Shown piece after piece: positions 12,075-25,330 of a stretch of DNA of 64,000 nucleotides (position 1 is its first letter; every line of letters starts with the position of its first letter). Under the pieces are notes generated by a model. It saw only the letters and a program-made list of their open reading frames with translations. It did not search any database and was not told the origin of the DNA. The DNA is taken from NCBI GenBank assembly GCA_018881555.1, contig JACAXG010000050.1:496001-560000 (forward strand). The letters are read 5' to 3'. The DNA is from Amblyornis subalaris. Its lineage: Eukaryota > Chordata > Aves > Passeriformes > Ptilonorhynchidae. The position numbers and the translations under genes are program-made.

Positions 12075-14521
12075 AGTCTGCTTTGTTAACATTGGTAACA
12101 GGAAACCTAAAAATAGAAAGCATCTCTTTTTGTCAATTAAATTAAATTGTTGTTGCCTAACCACAAGTGGACTTGACAGTTACTTGTAAATAATTGCTTT
12201 CTGTTTTGTGTCACTGATCATTGTCTTAGATAATCAAGATTGTTGTCTTGATAAGTATTTGACAGGAAAAAAAGAAAAGCTAAAAATAAAACTTGAAGAA
12301 GTTTAGATATCACATTTAAAACAAAAAATTGAAAAAGTATAGGGGTAAACTCCAAACNACATCTCACTTAAATAACTATTTTCTAAGATGCTTTTGATTT
12401 TTTTTTCAAAATGCAACATTTTTCTTCATAAATCAAACCTGATCATAGCTAAAACCTGGAAAGCTCAAAAAATCATTTCACTTTCAATAAACATATAGAA
12501 CTGGAATACTTTTAATATCTGCTTGAGCTCTATTTGAAGAAATAACCTGAATTGAAAAGACTGCATATGGCTGGACTCTTTGAACTCCTTTAGCAATAAA
12601 AAGAACTTCAAGTAATCTTCCAAACATTAACAGTACAATGANGTTAGAATGCCTTCTTTTAAAGAGAAACTTTTTTTTATGGACACAAGTGAAAAAGATG
12701 AAATCCAAGAATACTTNAGAAAGAGTGAGACAATTTTCTAATTGTCCTTTTTTCTTTTTAGCTGCTATAATGTTAAGATTTAAAGATATGTCAACCTGAG
12801 ATAGAAATTTGCTATTTTTCTCGTTTCTGAACAAGTAAAAGAACTTCTGTGGAATAACAAATAAAGTTTTTCATGATTAAAATTCTCAAAATATTTCAGT
12901 TGGATATTTCTCTAGTCAGATAGAAAAAACACCACAGAATCAGTTGGGATATTATGTAGAGATTAAATTTGGTTCCTTGTTTTTTTGTTTTGCTTTATTA
13001 ATTTATTCGTATCTATATTTTACTCTTGATATTTGCTTAAAAAGGGTTTTTCAGACTGTTTTGGTTTTTGATTTGTGTCTTTACAGACACAGAAGTCCCA
13101 AGTAGCTGATCTTCTCATCCTGTGTCTGGAAAATTAGAGTTAGTAGATACAATTAATCTGGACATAAGAAACNTTAGTGGTTCTCTGACAGAACAAAAAT
13201 TTAGAATGAGGTACAGTTCAACATATTTTCAGNTATTACTTGCAGGCCAATGTTCTGGAATGTGCCACTGCAAAACATATAGCAATCTTGCCATTTTACC
13301 ATTTTTTTTAGGAGAATTCAGCAATCTAGTTTCTTAAACCAAGAGACAGAGGTAGATTGAAGGGNGTGTAGATCATGCACTGTATGTTAGGGGAAAATGT
13401 TCCTATCTTNAAGAAAGGCAAAGAAAGGGAAATAAATCATAGCTGAAAATTTCTATGTGAGGCTTTGTTTTGGAGCACATGTAGGTTCCTCTTTTTACTC
13501 TGAAGCTAATCCTTCCTTGAGACTCGCTGGTCTGTGAGGAGCCCACCAGAACTTCTGTGCCATACAAATGGGTTGGCATCAAGGCTAGCGAGGTGCTTGG
13601 TGCAGCAGCATTATTTCAGAAAGGCCTAAAAAGTCCTTTCAACGGTATAATACAAATCACCTAAACTTTCTGCTTCTGAAGTATTNNGTTGGGTTTTGGG
13701 TGAGTTGTTTTNATGTTTTTTCTTTCCTTAAAAGCTTTTGCGCTTAGNTTTAAGTAAGCGTGAGTGCTTAGACTTATGCATAGATTTATTACAAAATTTC
13801 ATCAACATCATCTTTCAAGAAACAGTGACCTTCATTCTCCATCTTGAGCACAGTGCATTTAAAAGTGTAAAAGGGAGACTTCTTTCCTCATGCCTTTTCC
13901 TTTTGGGNTTAGCATTGGGTTGAGTAGAGTAGTAGGGTTGGAGCAGTTTAGTAATTGGGATTACTGTGAGGCAAGGATATGGGCAACAACCTACCACTCC
14001 AGAGCAGCAGAGTATGTTCATGGTGAGCTATCTTTTCTGTAATCTAATGTGAGTTACAAGGTTTTCAATAATCTCAGACTTGTGAGAAGAAACTAGAGTA
14101 AAGCCCAGCAAGTCTGCTCTGTCATTTAGTAAGTACTGTTGCACTCTTAAAAAGATCAGAAAAAAGCTATGGAAGATTCTTGTTCAGAGTGGAGTTTCCC
14201 ACATTCCCCCAAAGAAGGTACATGCTTCTTCACTGAAGTANAAAATCTTAGGGAAAAGGTTGTGTTTGAAGTAAACAGGCACAGATTCGTTGCACATCAA
14301 TTTGCTGGAGAGAGTATCATGAGTTTACCAAGTCATTTGAATTCTAGACAGTTGTAAAAGGTTAGTAAAAGTAATTGTCAAAGTCATGTCTGCTATAAAA
14401 TTCTATTCCCTGCATGAGAGCAAATCTCTGTCTCAACTAACTTTGCTTTGAAATTCACCTCACTTTTATTTGCAACTAAACAACCAACAGCTACTTTCCC
14501 TCTGCCTGAAATAAGGTGATT

Positions 14522-14570
14522 CCACCTGGCTGAAGGTTTATAAGCCCCACCTGGGATCTTGCATTGCTGG
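14522..14570 (+). promoter_or_regulatory. TATA-like box flanked by two CCACCTGG E-boxes
   Basis: A TTTATAAG sequence (14537-14544) sits between two copies of CCACCTGG (14522-14529 and 14547-14554 approximately). CACCTG is a classical E-box for bHLH and ZEB/SNAI factors. A start about 30 bases downstream of the TATA-like box would fall near 14570. The first ATG after it (14590) opens only a 13-residue frame, and a strong splice-acceptor-like pyrimidine tract ends at 14623. There is no CpG island. The arrangement could be a tissue-specific promoter or coincidence. Confidence 0.2.
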
Positions 14571-17500
14571 ACCTTTACTATTACTCATCATGGGTTTNCT
14601 TACACTGCTTTCTTCTCTTTCAGAGTGGTAGGCTTTTAAATAGGTGGCATTCTTATATCTAATGCATATATAACAGTGTTTGAGGCATCAACACACTTTT
14701 CATAATTTCTCACTGCTTTTTGAATTTAGAGTCTTATTAAAATGTTCCCAGTTGTTCCTTTTGTTTGCTGGGCTGAGAAAGAGCTATTTTCGTACTGTGT
14801 AACCATACAAATAGCGGGACCTTGAAAAGTAGACTTGTTTGAAGTTACATGGTAGGGAAAAAAAAGTTTTGTAGGTGGAATTTATTTATTTGCTGCAAGG
14901 TAAAAAGGCTGTCCTTGAAAATTACTAGCTATTAAAGAACCACCCTGTGATCCGAACTGATATTGCCATTAAATTACCTCCCCATAAGAAAACTGCGCTA
15001 TTTAAAGGAATAGATGACACCAGAAACAGTTTTCAGTAGTGCTTTGCCAAACATTCTTCCAGAATAGTACCAATATTGAGCAATTAGGAATGCTTTCTTC
15101 TCCTTTTACATTGTTTTTGCTTCATGGGTGTTGACACTGGATTTCTTTATTTGACTTAATATAGAACAAGATTATGACCTTATTCCTGGTCTGCAAAAAA
15201 AAGACATACGGACAATTTCTTTTTTTCTTAAAAAAATAAAATAGGAATATGGTAACATTCAGAGTTGAAGCAGCTTCTGTTCCTGTCTGTAAGCAATACA
15301 TTTGCTTGGCTGGCAGCACTGTTTTATAAAAGTAGGAGGACATAAAGTACTGCCTTAATGGCTGTTGGAGCTAAGCTATGCTTTACCAAGGTTTGTAGAG
15401 GAGGGGAAGATGTCTGCGGGACTGACACCCTGTGCTGAAAGAAAAGTGGCATGAGTGGTGCCTAAAGAGTGATACTGTAGCTTTGTGTTTTCAGAATAAT
15501 CCAGTGAACGCACGGACAGTCTCTTTCCTGTGGATAAGGATGGTTAAGGGGTGCATTACATTTGGAACAGACATGCAGAGTAACACCTTGCTCTCCTCCC
15601 TGCTTCGGGGCTCAGTGTAACAACATGTCATCCTTAGTAGCGTTCTTGGCAAAATCAAAGTTTAGTTAGGAATCCTGAAGCCAACTGATTTCTCCATCAA
15701 CATATGTTTACAAAGATCGGTGGTGTCATGATTTTCTATCTATCTAACATTACCTGTTATATAGTTATACACATCAGACTCATTTTCTCATTATACATTC
15801 TTAAAACTTAGATTTCTGTTCATAAATGCTGCTAATTAAACAATATCTAAACAGATCAGGTAGAAATACAGGAATTACTGAGTGAGTTTAGTTACTTTGG
15901 CAGACTTGATAAAATCTTCAGAAGTTTTCTTTAGCAATCAATGGATTTCAGACCATATTCAGATGGCTGTGAAGAGGGTGATATTTTCTAGCTTGAAAAA
16001 TCTTCAGATCTTGAGTGTATCAGTGCTTTATCAGAAGGAAAGGGACAGATTTTTATTCATACTCTTGATTTAGNTTTGGGTAGAATCGAACTTGCTTTTT
16101 CCTACAATCCTGGGGAGAAGCTGCTGCAAAGAATGATTAATATCAGAATAAAATAAGTAGTNAAGTTACATGGTATCAACAGCCCTCTTCAGGGCATTTC
16201 TTTTGTCGCAGGAAAATTGAGCTGTAGGGATATTGCTGAAGGAAAAGATGCAGTGTTTTTTATAAGTGATGCAGTTATCATTTTCTTAACATTTGAGTGG
16301 TATTATTCCTCCTGAAGTCAGTTAATTCAGAAGTTACCCATATTGACACATTTTTTGCAAGGGAAAAAAAAGGCACAATAAGTCCTGTTATTCTACCTTG
16401 GTATTTTGTTATACTAATGTAAGGCTGCTATCTGAGCTCAGCCTTGAGGACTTTCACTCTGGCTTTGACATTTTTCCTTTTGCTGCATTTAGAAAAATAG
16501 CTGAGCTTTGTCTCATTTTCTGTAATGTCAGCAAGATGCATAATTTCTGTAATTACATTGTTAGCCTGTTATAAATCAGGACTTTACTTGACTTATGAAC
16601 CCCATGAAGATGATCGCAGAATTTTTTGTCTGTAAAGTCTTTATTAAGTAATTTAAAATCTTATCCCAGTGAGAGCCCTTGCTTTGGTTGATGGTGTGCT
16701 AATACTATGTTGCCTTCAACATAGAGACAGAAAATATCATAAGGCAATGCTGCTAAAGATCTTAATTGTCTCAATACATCCTGGTGTTCTTTAATGCCTC
16801 TAAATTAATTATGCAATTTAATATTGTTATTAAGTCTGGAATTGCATTACTTCAGCAGAAACATAAAGCTAATGTGATTGTGTACCATAGGAATGGAAGT
16901 ACCTGTGTTTTTAAGGATTGTTCCCCAACATTGCAATTATTCAGTAAATGTCTCATTCAAAAGGTTCATAAAACATTTGCTCATATGCTGCTCATGGCCA
17001 CTGAATAAGTAATAAAAGGTCAAAAGCCACAATTACAAGATACTTCAGAAAGAGAGTATAAGAAATGAAGGCTATTGCCAATAGCCTAAGTGCCTGTAGA
17101 AGTGGAAAATATGTTAAATAAAACATATTTGCAGGAAAAGCATTGCATCTCATAGTCCAGGGAAAGGCAATAATAAACCAAGTCAAACACAGGAGTCCCT
17201 GCCAATCTAATCTGGTAACTTTTCTTCTTACCTTCAAATTTGGCTATTGGATTAAAGATAGTTTAGTTTAGTTTATTTTTTACAGAATCTAGCTGAAAGG
17301 TACCTGAAAATTTTAGTATTGCTGGCAGCATTGGTTCACATAACTTTGAGACTGGTCTAGTATGGTTAACCTTTCCTTGAAGAGGAAAATGGTTTTCCAG
17401 TGTACTTCCACCTCTGCCTGTAACAGAAAAGAAAACAGATATGAGTCCTCGCTGCAGTTTCTGAGCCATCTCATTTTTCTGAAATATTTAGAAATCTAAG

Positions 17501-17661
17501 TCACCACTAGTCATATCATCTATCAGAAAAACCCCAACATTTTCTTTGCTTTCCAAAGTATCACTGTGAAACCTGTATATACAGGAAAAACAGAATCATT
17601 ATGCTTTAGAGAACATCACTTCTACTGTGAATGTATAGAAACAACACTACCTCTTTGATTG

Positions 17662-17702
17662 AATTGAAANACAGAAGGAGATTAAATTGAAATACAGAAG
17701 GA
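17662..17702. repeat. two-copy tandem duplication, 23-bp period
   Basis: AATTGAAANACAGAAGGA (17662-17679) recurs as AATTGAAATACAGAAGGA (17685-17702). The single n falls at the one position where the copies cannot be compared. Confidence 0.85.
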
Positions 17703-18739
17703 AACATGCAAAGGCAAAACCCATGTTTATTCCAGTTAGAAAATGTGACGTGGCTGGGGTTGCCATCAGTTCTCAAGAGAAACATGTACTTTTACATTTT
17801 GTCTAGGTGACAGCGCTGCCATTACTATAATGACCTGTGAAGTCACAGAATAGCAAAGCAGTGCTGCATGGCNGGAGTGATTATAGGGAATCAGTCAGAA
17901 GTGCCTGCTCTTATGATACTGCTTGTGGAAGTCAAAGCCTACGTACAGCCCTCAGGCCTTCTGTCCNGGTTAGGTTATAGGTCATTCTACTACTTTCATA
18001 GATATATCCTGTTAGAGGTTAATCTCATGTATCACCTGGTTTATATACTTCTGGAGTTGTTTAGAGTGTTTTACTCATATTAACTCATCTGAGTAAATGT
18101 ATATCAGCAACAGATGTTGATTACTACTGCCCTTGGTAGTAATCAGTTCCAAGCTTTTCCTAATACTCAGAATTAAATAAATCCTGAGCAAAGACAAACC
18201 TGTATTATCCGAGCAGGAGAGTTAAACCGTGATTGCAAAGCCACTGGCTTATTTCCCCTGGGCTGCCTAGTTTTAGTAAAGCATTGGGATGATACAGTAC
18301 ACTTTGTAATTTTGGGGATCTGATTTGTTGACTAAATTCTGAATTTAATGANAGAATGCAACATGACACAAGAGTCTTATGTCAACACAACTGTCTCATG
18401 TCAGGGTTTTTATCTTTCCGCATATCATTCCTTTTTTTTTCCCTTCCTCATTCCTTCTCCCTGTCAGGCAAAAGCTGTTTAGCTTTTTATTTTGTATAAA
18501 CAAACAAACAAACCAAAGAAAAATTCAAGATATTGATAGAGAAAGAAATGGCTGAGCTGCTTTTTCCAATACTGAAGTTCTGTATACTAATTCAATACAA
18601 AATTAATAATAGATGTTCAACTGCACAGAAAGCCACACTGCAAGTGATCTACAGAGGTTTTCAGACATGAGCAAAGGCATGTTACAGTCCCAAAACATAC
18701 TTAAAATATTCTCCCATAGGGGATCAGGAGTATTTCTGC

Positions 18740-19060
18740 ACAGTGAAGCTTTCTCTTGATTTTTGCTCCTCCAGGTGGTACAGGGGGACAGGGATGGGGG
18801 TGTGGTCAGTCGAAGGTAATTCCTTTCTATTGCTCCTTTCTCATGCTGCTGCCTGTTTCTGCCTGAGGCCTCCACAGTCTGTTATCCTTCAGGATGAACC
18901 TGCTCCAGCCTGGGCTCTCCATGGGCCACACATCCCACAGGGCACCACCAGTGCGGCTGCAGGGCTCGTCTATATCCTGTGGTGGGCACCTTGGAGCCAG
19001 CTGGAACAGAGGGCCCTGTAGTATGGACATGGACACCCAGAGCAGAGGTNAATCCAAGGC
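18740..19060 (+). repeat. possible decayed avian LTR (ERVL-class) remnant
   Basis: This block is markedly GC-richer than its surroundings. It contains phrases such as GAACCTGCTCCAGCCTGGGC, CTCCATGGGCCACA, GCTGCAGGGCTCG and CTTGGAGCCAGCTGGAAC. These recall the GC-rich 'CTGCTCC...CTCCATGGGCTGCAG' motif family that I know from avian endogenous-retrovirus long terminal repeats. Terminal TG...CA ends, target-site duplications and a paired LTR were not found, so a solo and truncated LTR is the most that can be claimed. No retroviral coding sequence is visible around it. Overlapping open frames on both strands are side effects of high GC. Confidence 0.35.
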
Positions 19061-19420
19061 CTCTTAGCTGATTTTATTTCATTGTTTCAAGTGACATTTG
19101 CACCAGAGGTTGTGTTAGTGCTGCCGTGTTTGTTGCTGTCCCTGGGGCATGCAGGGCTATCTTCCTTACCTTCCCAGGGACCCCCTGAGTGCCTGGGAAT
19201 AGCCACAAGAGATGGCACGGACACCTCCATCACAGTGTCCCAGGTTCTGCCCCCAGGCAGGGGAAGGCACCTGCTCCGCAAGAGCTGCAATTGAGGCTGG
19301 AGCTGGGTGGGTGACCCCATGCCAGGCTGTCGGCTGTGCCGGGGATGTAGAACAGTGGATTTTGGTAGCTGAGTGTTGGAGATTTTTGCACCTCTTGCCA
19401 ACAGTTTATCTCTTCTCTGT
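19061..19420. other. GC-rich block of unknown nature
   Basis: The GC-rich composition continues to about 19420 without the phrases noted in the preceding block. Both strands hold overlapping open frames of 70-104 codons, but none has a recognisable domain and no convincing exon boundary pair was found. It may be the rest of an LTR insertion or an unrelated GC-rich regulatory region. Confidence 0.35.
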
Positions 19421-21859
19421 GNTTATAAACATCATTAATCCCATAATTTCTCATCAGATGTTTCATTAAGACATTTGTTGGGTAATTTTGTGTATTCTTG
19501 ATACAAAATTAAGTTTAGAAAGAAATTTGTGATTACTTGAACTTTCCTGTACTGCCTGGCAGGCATAGTTAGGAAAGGCCAAATTATGGGACATTTCCTA
19601 CCTGGATATCCCAGTGAACAAGCTGCACATTTCCATTAACAGAGTTAAAATCCCTTTTCGGGAAAGTCCATCTGCTTCCAACTGATAAAGCAGCATATTA
19701 CTCACTGCACANTCAGCTGCCTCTTGATAATTCAAAATTTTACTTATGCTTTCCCACTTTCTCAGATTTAATACACCAGACGTGTATTTTGTGTACATGA
19801 GTCACACCCAAATATTTCCTCAAATGTTGAAATGTCTAATGTTTCATGAGACTTTTGTTTTCTGTTTAGAGTAATCAGTTGCAGTAAAAAACACAGGAGG
19901 GATGTTTATCAGTTGCAGAGATGGATAGAGAAAAGGCTATCAATACAGGGATCATGAATATCTTTAAACTTTTGAGTAACTGTTAAAGTGAAACTCTGTA
20001 TGAAAGAAACGGGGCAGTGTCTTTGCTCAAGACATCTTTTTCAGATAAGGCTGCCTTTCATGATTGGGAGCATGTTTTTTTTCCCATGCATATAGTGGAG
20101 CCTAATCTCACTCTAAATGACTGGATGGATCAGAATGTTAATAGGCTAAACAGTAGATGGAAGGGATTGGTAAAAACNGTTATTAAGGACACTAATATAT
20201 GATCATGAGAAATGAACACTCAGGATGGGATTAATAAAAACAAATTTAGATGTGCTGTGTAATGGATGGTGAACATGAGATACTCCTAAAGCTTACTTCA
20301 TCTCATCCTAGGGCCAACAACTGCAACACATCAGGTCTGTTGAAAGTGGTGTGGTAGCTTTTCTTGTGTTGACTGTGCAGCCTGTACAGGTCAAGGGTAG
20401 ATGCCTGTAACTGCAAAGATATCTGAAGTTAATGGGGACCACTTCCTAAATTATTAGTGCTGATAACTGCATACCAAATAGTGAGACTTCCTGTTTTGGT
20501 CTGTTTGACCATTATTATCTTATAGTGTCATATAAAAGTGTACATGACATTTAATAAACTTCAGTGTGAAATAATAGTCTTTGTCAGAGACACTAGTAGT
20601 CAGGTATCAGTAAACATCTGAACGAATAAAAATGTAAGAGAGATTCTAATCACTTTGCAAATTTTAAAAAGCTTTTGTAATTATATACCAGATCAGTAGA
20701 AAATATAAGTAATAGAGCAATTAGATTGAAGTACTCTTCTAGTGGTTTTTTCTTGATGTTTTCCTTTTTCCCAGCTGCTTGTTCTACTGATTATATTCAG
20801 ACACTGTAGTGCACTTCTGAGATGCTTTGTATGTGAACTGAACTGAGTTGAACACCTTTATGATGAGCAGATCTGAGTATTTCCGTAATAGCCACTCTGC
20901 TTTGTCAATAAAACACTGAAGTCACTATTCTAGAGTGAAACAAATGTGATATGTCTACACTGAACAACTTTTGAGCTATGAGACTACCAAACTAAAATCA
21001 TATCTCAAATGTTTGGATTTTGTTTTACCATACTCCTCAGAACTTCAAAACAAAATAAAGGCTTCTAGTTCTTCAGCAGCTGAAACAGAGTTGCTAGGTC
21101 AAGCTAATTGACATGTCCTCACCGAGAACGTTGTCTTAATTCAGGATGTTAATCATTAGTTTTTGTCTCTGTTAAACTAAATGAAAGGGGTATAAAATGG
21201 TTGTTTTCAGTCATCCTGAATAAATAAAAGTTGAGCAAGTTGGATGAACTTGTGTGATATTAAATTTGTCCTAGCAAAGAAATTCTGTTTTGACCTACAT
21301 TGCATATTTTCCTGTCATGTCAGTGGAGAGGCACTTTTCAATTGTACAAACATTGCAATTGCAATCTCTTACCATCCATCTTTGATATTGTCTTGGTCCA
21401 GAATGATCCTAACCTCTTTCTAATGAGATCGAGTGAAATAAGTGCTAGACAGAGACACTTCTTCCAGTTTGCAGGCTTTTTGATGTCTGAAGCTTAAGAA
21501 TCAAAATATTTTCTGCTCTTTAATGTCCATTGGAAATAGAAGCTGCCCTTTTTTCTGACTTTTTTTTTTTTTAGTCATCAGGATCACATTCAATATTCAT
21601 ATTCATTCAACTATTAAAATGCCTTTTATCTATTTAGGCACCTCTGTAGGCATTTTTGAGGTTGATAGATATGATGTGTAGGAGTATTGATTTTTAGTAG
21701 ATTATTTCAGCAAGAAAATAAAAATATGTAACTGAGTCAAAATTTTGAGACCTTTTTTCTTCCTCACATCAAGGCAAAAATTGCACATAGTTCATTTAAA
21801 AAAACNCAACACATGAAATCACCTTTATCTCTTGATATGCACTCACATGAAAAACTTAC
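19421..21859. other. AT-rich unique sequence, no gene seen
   Basis: No retroposon or RNA gene was recognised. At 20034-20180 an acceptor-like CATCTTTTTCAG is followed by an open frame containing protein-like residues HDWEHVFFPMHIVEP, but no good donor follows it. A T13 run lies at 21560-21572. Confidence 0.5.
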
Positions 21860-21905
21860 CTTATTATGCATAACTTTCATGAGTCTATAAATTTTATTTT
21901 CCATA
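21860..21905 (-). other. candidate 46-nt exon with strong splice sites
   Basis: On the minus strand the block is preceded by GTAGTTTCCTCAG and followed by AAG|GTAAGTTTTT, both close to consensus. One frame is open and starts one base in with ATG, giving MENKIYRLMKVMHNK up to the donor. The other full-length frame starting at base 1 meets TAA. The short length and AT-rich content mean it could be a small cassette exon, a 5' UTR exon carrying an ATG, or a pseudo-exon. Confidence 0.2.
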
Positions 21906-24825
21906 CTGAGGAAACTACTTGGCAAAAGACAGGAACTAATTTTGTCAGTGCAGGGTCAATGGATGCAAATTTGTCTTCTCAAATAAACGGGGCAGAAACT
22001 ACTGTATGCATAGTCTTGCTTTCCACAAAAGTAGTTCTCTTATTTAAAGGCCTTTCTGACACTCTAGTCTCAAGTGAGATTTTATCAAAAATAAATAAAA
22101 AGCTAAAGGCAGCACATGGGTTCTTTTCTTGTTTCAAGTAGGGATTCTCATGAATATAGGAAAGGAATCATGCAATAAAATGTGATTTTCAGTTCTGTAC
22201 CTGCAGCACTGAGCGCCCGCCTTTTCAGACAGCAGCTTTTTTTTTAAGGTATTGTAATCACGGCTGTATTTGTCATAACACAAATTTCAGTCTTTTCCTC
22301 TTCATAGCATGTCCATGTGTGCAGAGCCTAACTCAAATTCCTTGGTTGTGCTGCCTCCCAAACCACGCCCAAGCTAAAATCCTGCTAGGACCAATCTCAC
22401 CATTTTATAGCACGGATTGAGTGCGAATGCCTAGAAGCAGCCCTCAAATCAAATTATCTAGCATAGACATAGTCAATGAGGTCAGAGGTGGCTGATGGTG
22501 GCTTAAATAGGTCCTGGATACATGCTGATAACTGGGATGGGGTTTGGGGGAGTTTATTGACAGGGTTACTTCAACCGGAGCTTGATGTTCTGCACAAGAT
22601 TTTGGTTATTGTTCATAAAGAGTAGAGTATATTAGCTTTGTAGCTGAATATACAAACAGAACGAGCTTATTTGAGGACACTTAGTTTATTGTAAATTAAG
22701 GCAATGAATTCCAAAGCTCTGAGTCACAACCTGTGTTATTAGGAGGGTAAAACTGGATTCTTGNTAGTAATGGGATAAAACTAAAATATGGTAGAAAATT
22801 ACAGGGAAGAAATTTTTTTTTATTGAGAATAGCTTGAAAAGCTAATTTAACAATTAATTAGGTTTTTTCTAACTAAAAGCATAATAACTTGATAAGAGGG
22901 AAATTATTAAAATTCCAGTTTTAATTGCCAGAAACTTCAATCCCTCAACTAAAAGAANGTTCAACTAACTAAATAGAGGCTTCTCTTTTCAATTGTTTTA
23001 CAGTCTTAAAAGTTTGCAAGTGATTTAAAACTAACTTTGATCATGTAGCAGACTTTCTAAAATTATTTTTCTGTATTGATAGTGTAAATGAGAAATCTTT
23101 TTCAGCCTTTATACTTTCTGAATAAAAAATAATGGAACAACTAATTTTAAAACATTTTAGTGTTTTTAAGTGTAATTTGCATTGTTTTATGTCGTCGACA
23201 CTATGTAAGCATTCCACTAAGGACACTAATTTGGTGTGCAAATTGCAGTTTTACTACATGCATGAATTATTAGTGTGTAGATTCCCTGCTGCATCACTGG
23301 AGTGAGGTACTAAAATGAGAGCTGGTGTTTTAAAAAGTCTGGAACCATCCTTCCTAATCCAAAAGATCAAGCTCTCCCGCCAAAGGTGCCACGAGATCCT
23401 TACAGAGCTTCTGTGTCACTTTACAGAGTGAAAACCCTTTCCAGGTGGGAGGCAGCTAGATGATGCACATGATCTCCCTGGCTGCTCTTTGCCTCTTTCT
23501 GAGAGTTTTGTCTTCTTTGCCACATGACCCTTGTCCTTCCTGGTACTGCACTTCCTGTGCATTGNCTGTCTGGGAGCAGTCGTGGGAACACAGCGTTAGA
23601 GTGGTGGAGTAATGGCTAGGCCAAGAAATGCCTAGGAAAAGAAACGTTTCAGGAAGTGAGTTTGGAGTGATGTTCTCCCATCTAAACATAGATCCTGGGC
23701 TGGGAGGGTCTCAAAACCTGCTCTAATGAAAGAGTTTGCCGCACTGACGTGTCCAGGTGCCTTCTAGTTAAGAATTACTTCACACTGCTTGTAAGACAAA
23801 TAATACAAGTTCTGGCCATATTTAATCTGATTTGCTTCCTTTCCATTCATTCATTCAAATACAGCCTCTCTTGTTTTCATCTGGTTTAAGGGGGCGTTCG
23901 GACTGGCTTCCACCAGACTGGCTTNGTGTTCAGACTGGCTTCCACTCATTGCACTTCTTGCCTGTGCAGGGTTAGTGGAGGGAACAGCTGTCTTCCAGAA
24001 GAGTGTTTTACCAGAGGAGGGAGAGACCTTCATGGTTAAAGGCACATCAGAGCTGTGTCAGAAGTGCTGGGCTGGCATGCAGCAATGTGCATGGGTAGTA
24101 AATGTGTATTTTGTTCCCTTCTGAAAATTAACTGGAATATAGTCTCAGCTTTGTTTGTTAGTAATCTCAGCCTTGTTGTTGTTGTTGGGTTTTGGTGGTG
24201 TTTTTTTTCCTGAGAAACTGAACATCCAGCATAGCTAATATATTCCCTCTCTGGTCTGTTGCCTCCTTTTTATAACACTTGGGAGTGAAATTCCCTGGCA
24301 TTCTGGTAAAGGCTGAGAAACTAAGAAAACCTGTGAGACATCTTGATTCAGATTCACTCTTCTGTGTTTAAGTTATTCAAAGGGGTTTTGAAGCCTTAGG
24401 CTGCAATGGCATGCAATAAATGGGACAATAATGGCACATGGTTCTACTTGCCCTAATTATATATAATGAAATGGAACATGGTGGTCAGTNGTTAATCCTT
24501 CTCCTACTCTTCTGACTTTAGAAATTTATAATTTCTGCAGAGAAAAGTGTGTTGTTTAGGTTTTAATTATTAACATTTTTGCTTCCTCTGTTACATTTTT
24601 TACATGAAAAATAGTATTCCAGGCCAACTTTCTAATTTGGTTATCTTGAAAGACTGCATAATTTGGGAAAGAAAAGGAGACCCCAGTTCTTAATTCTACC
24701 TTTGTGTCAATGTGCTCCTTGGTCTGAATGGGCTTAGCATCCCATCTCCCTCTATGCTGGAAGTGCCCATTTTGCACACAAGCCACACAAGTTTGCTTGC
24801 TGACTCAGCTGCATACTTATTATAA
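21906..24825. other. Mostly AT-rich unique sequence with one minisatellite-like duplication
   Basis: From 22200 to 22600 the sequence is more GC-balanced and carries CCACGCCC, CCAAT and TTTATAG motifs within 60 bases, without CpG-island character. A two-copy 32-bp period repeat is at 23896-23945. A (TTG)5 tract is near 24175-24190. No gene was recognised. Confidence 0.5.
23896..23945. repeat. two-copy minisatellite-like repeat, 32-bp period
   Basis: GTTCGGACTGGCTTCCAC (23896-23913) recurs as GTTCAGACTGGCTTCCAC (23928-23945), with a third partial CAGACTGGCTT between them. Confidence 0.85.
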
Positions 24826-24960
24826 TAATCTCCCCAGGAAAGTGGTGGATCCCCCAACATTGATCACTTTTAAGATTCGGCTGGACAGTTTTCTGGGCTA
24901 TCTTGTCAAGACTGTGATTTTGCCAGGAAATGTCCAACCTGGCATTCTATGATTCTATGA
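24826..24960 (+). repeat. CR1 LINE 3' terminal fragment with intact octamer tail
   Basis: The fragment matches the CR1 3' end of the subfamily carrying CACTTTTAAGATTCGGCTGG and GACTGTGATTTTGCCAGGAA. It ends in ATTCTATGATTCTATGA, the two-unit octamer that terminates many avian CR1 elements and marks the reverse-transcription start. It is heavily 5'-truncated, which is normal for CR1. Two open frames that cross it are coincidental. Confidence 0.93.
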
Positions 24961-25330
24961 CTGTCTTGGAGAAACTGTTATCTTCACTCCAGTTTGGTCA
25001 CCAGGTTTGAAAACAATAATCTGAAAATACTGTGATCATACATAGCTCATTGGAGGTAGGTGTGAGGAACCCAAAGGCTTGTCAATACCATGTTATTACC
25101 ACTGCTCCAGATCTCTGTGTGATAAATGCATGCTTGAGTTGTTCTATTTTCAACTAGGTCTCTCAGATTTAAAAAGAAAAAGAAAAAACAGTANTATTTA
25201 GCAATGAAAAGTATTAAAACATTTTGTCTTCTCTTGCTCCACATGAAACTTTTTGGCTTACGTGTCTGTGCTTTCTCCATGTTTCTGCAATCTGTTTTAA
25301 TAATCTTTCCATCTTTTGTTTTGTCCACAG

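Larger units (their letters stand above)
12075..18700. other. AT-rich unique sequence, no gene seen
   Basis: No gene or recognisable retroposon was found. Items of note are the TATA/E-box cluster at 14522-14570, a 23-bp period tandem duplication at 17662-17702, and a short (AAAC)n tract near 18498-18515. The only double n in the window is at 13686-13687. Open frames here are short, and their residues show no domain signature. Confidence 0.55.

Noticed and set aside
20034..20180. Acceptor plus protein-like open frame on the plus strand
   Set aside because: The only donor-like sequence (TTG|GTAAAA) is weak and the frame ends shortly after.
22340..22420. CCACGCCC, CCAAT and TTTATAG in series, resembling a promoter
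   Set aside because: CCAAT and the TATA-like box are only about 15 bases apart, unlike the usual spacing, and no start or CpG island is seen.
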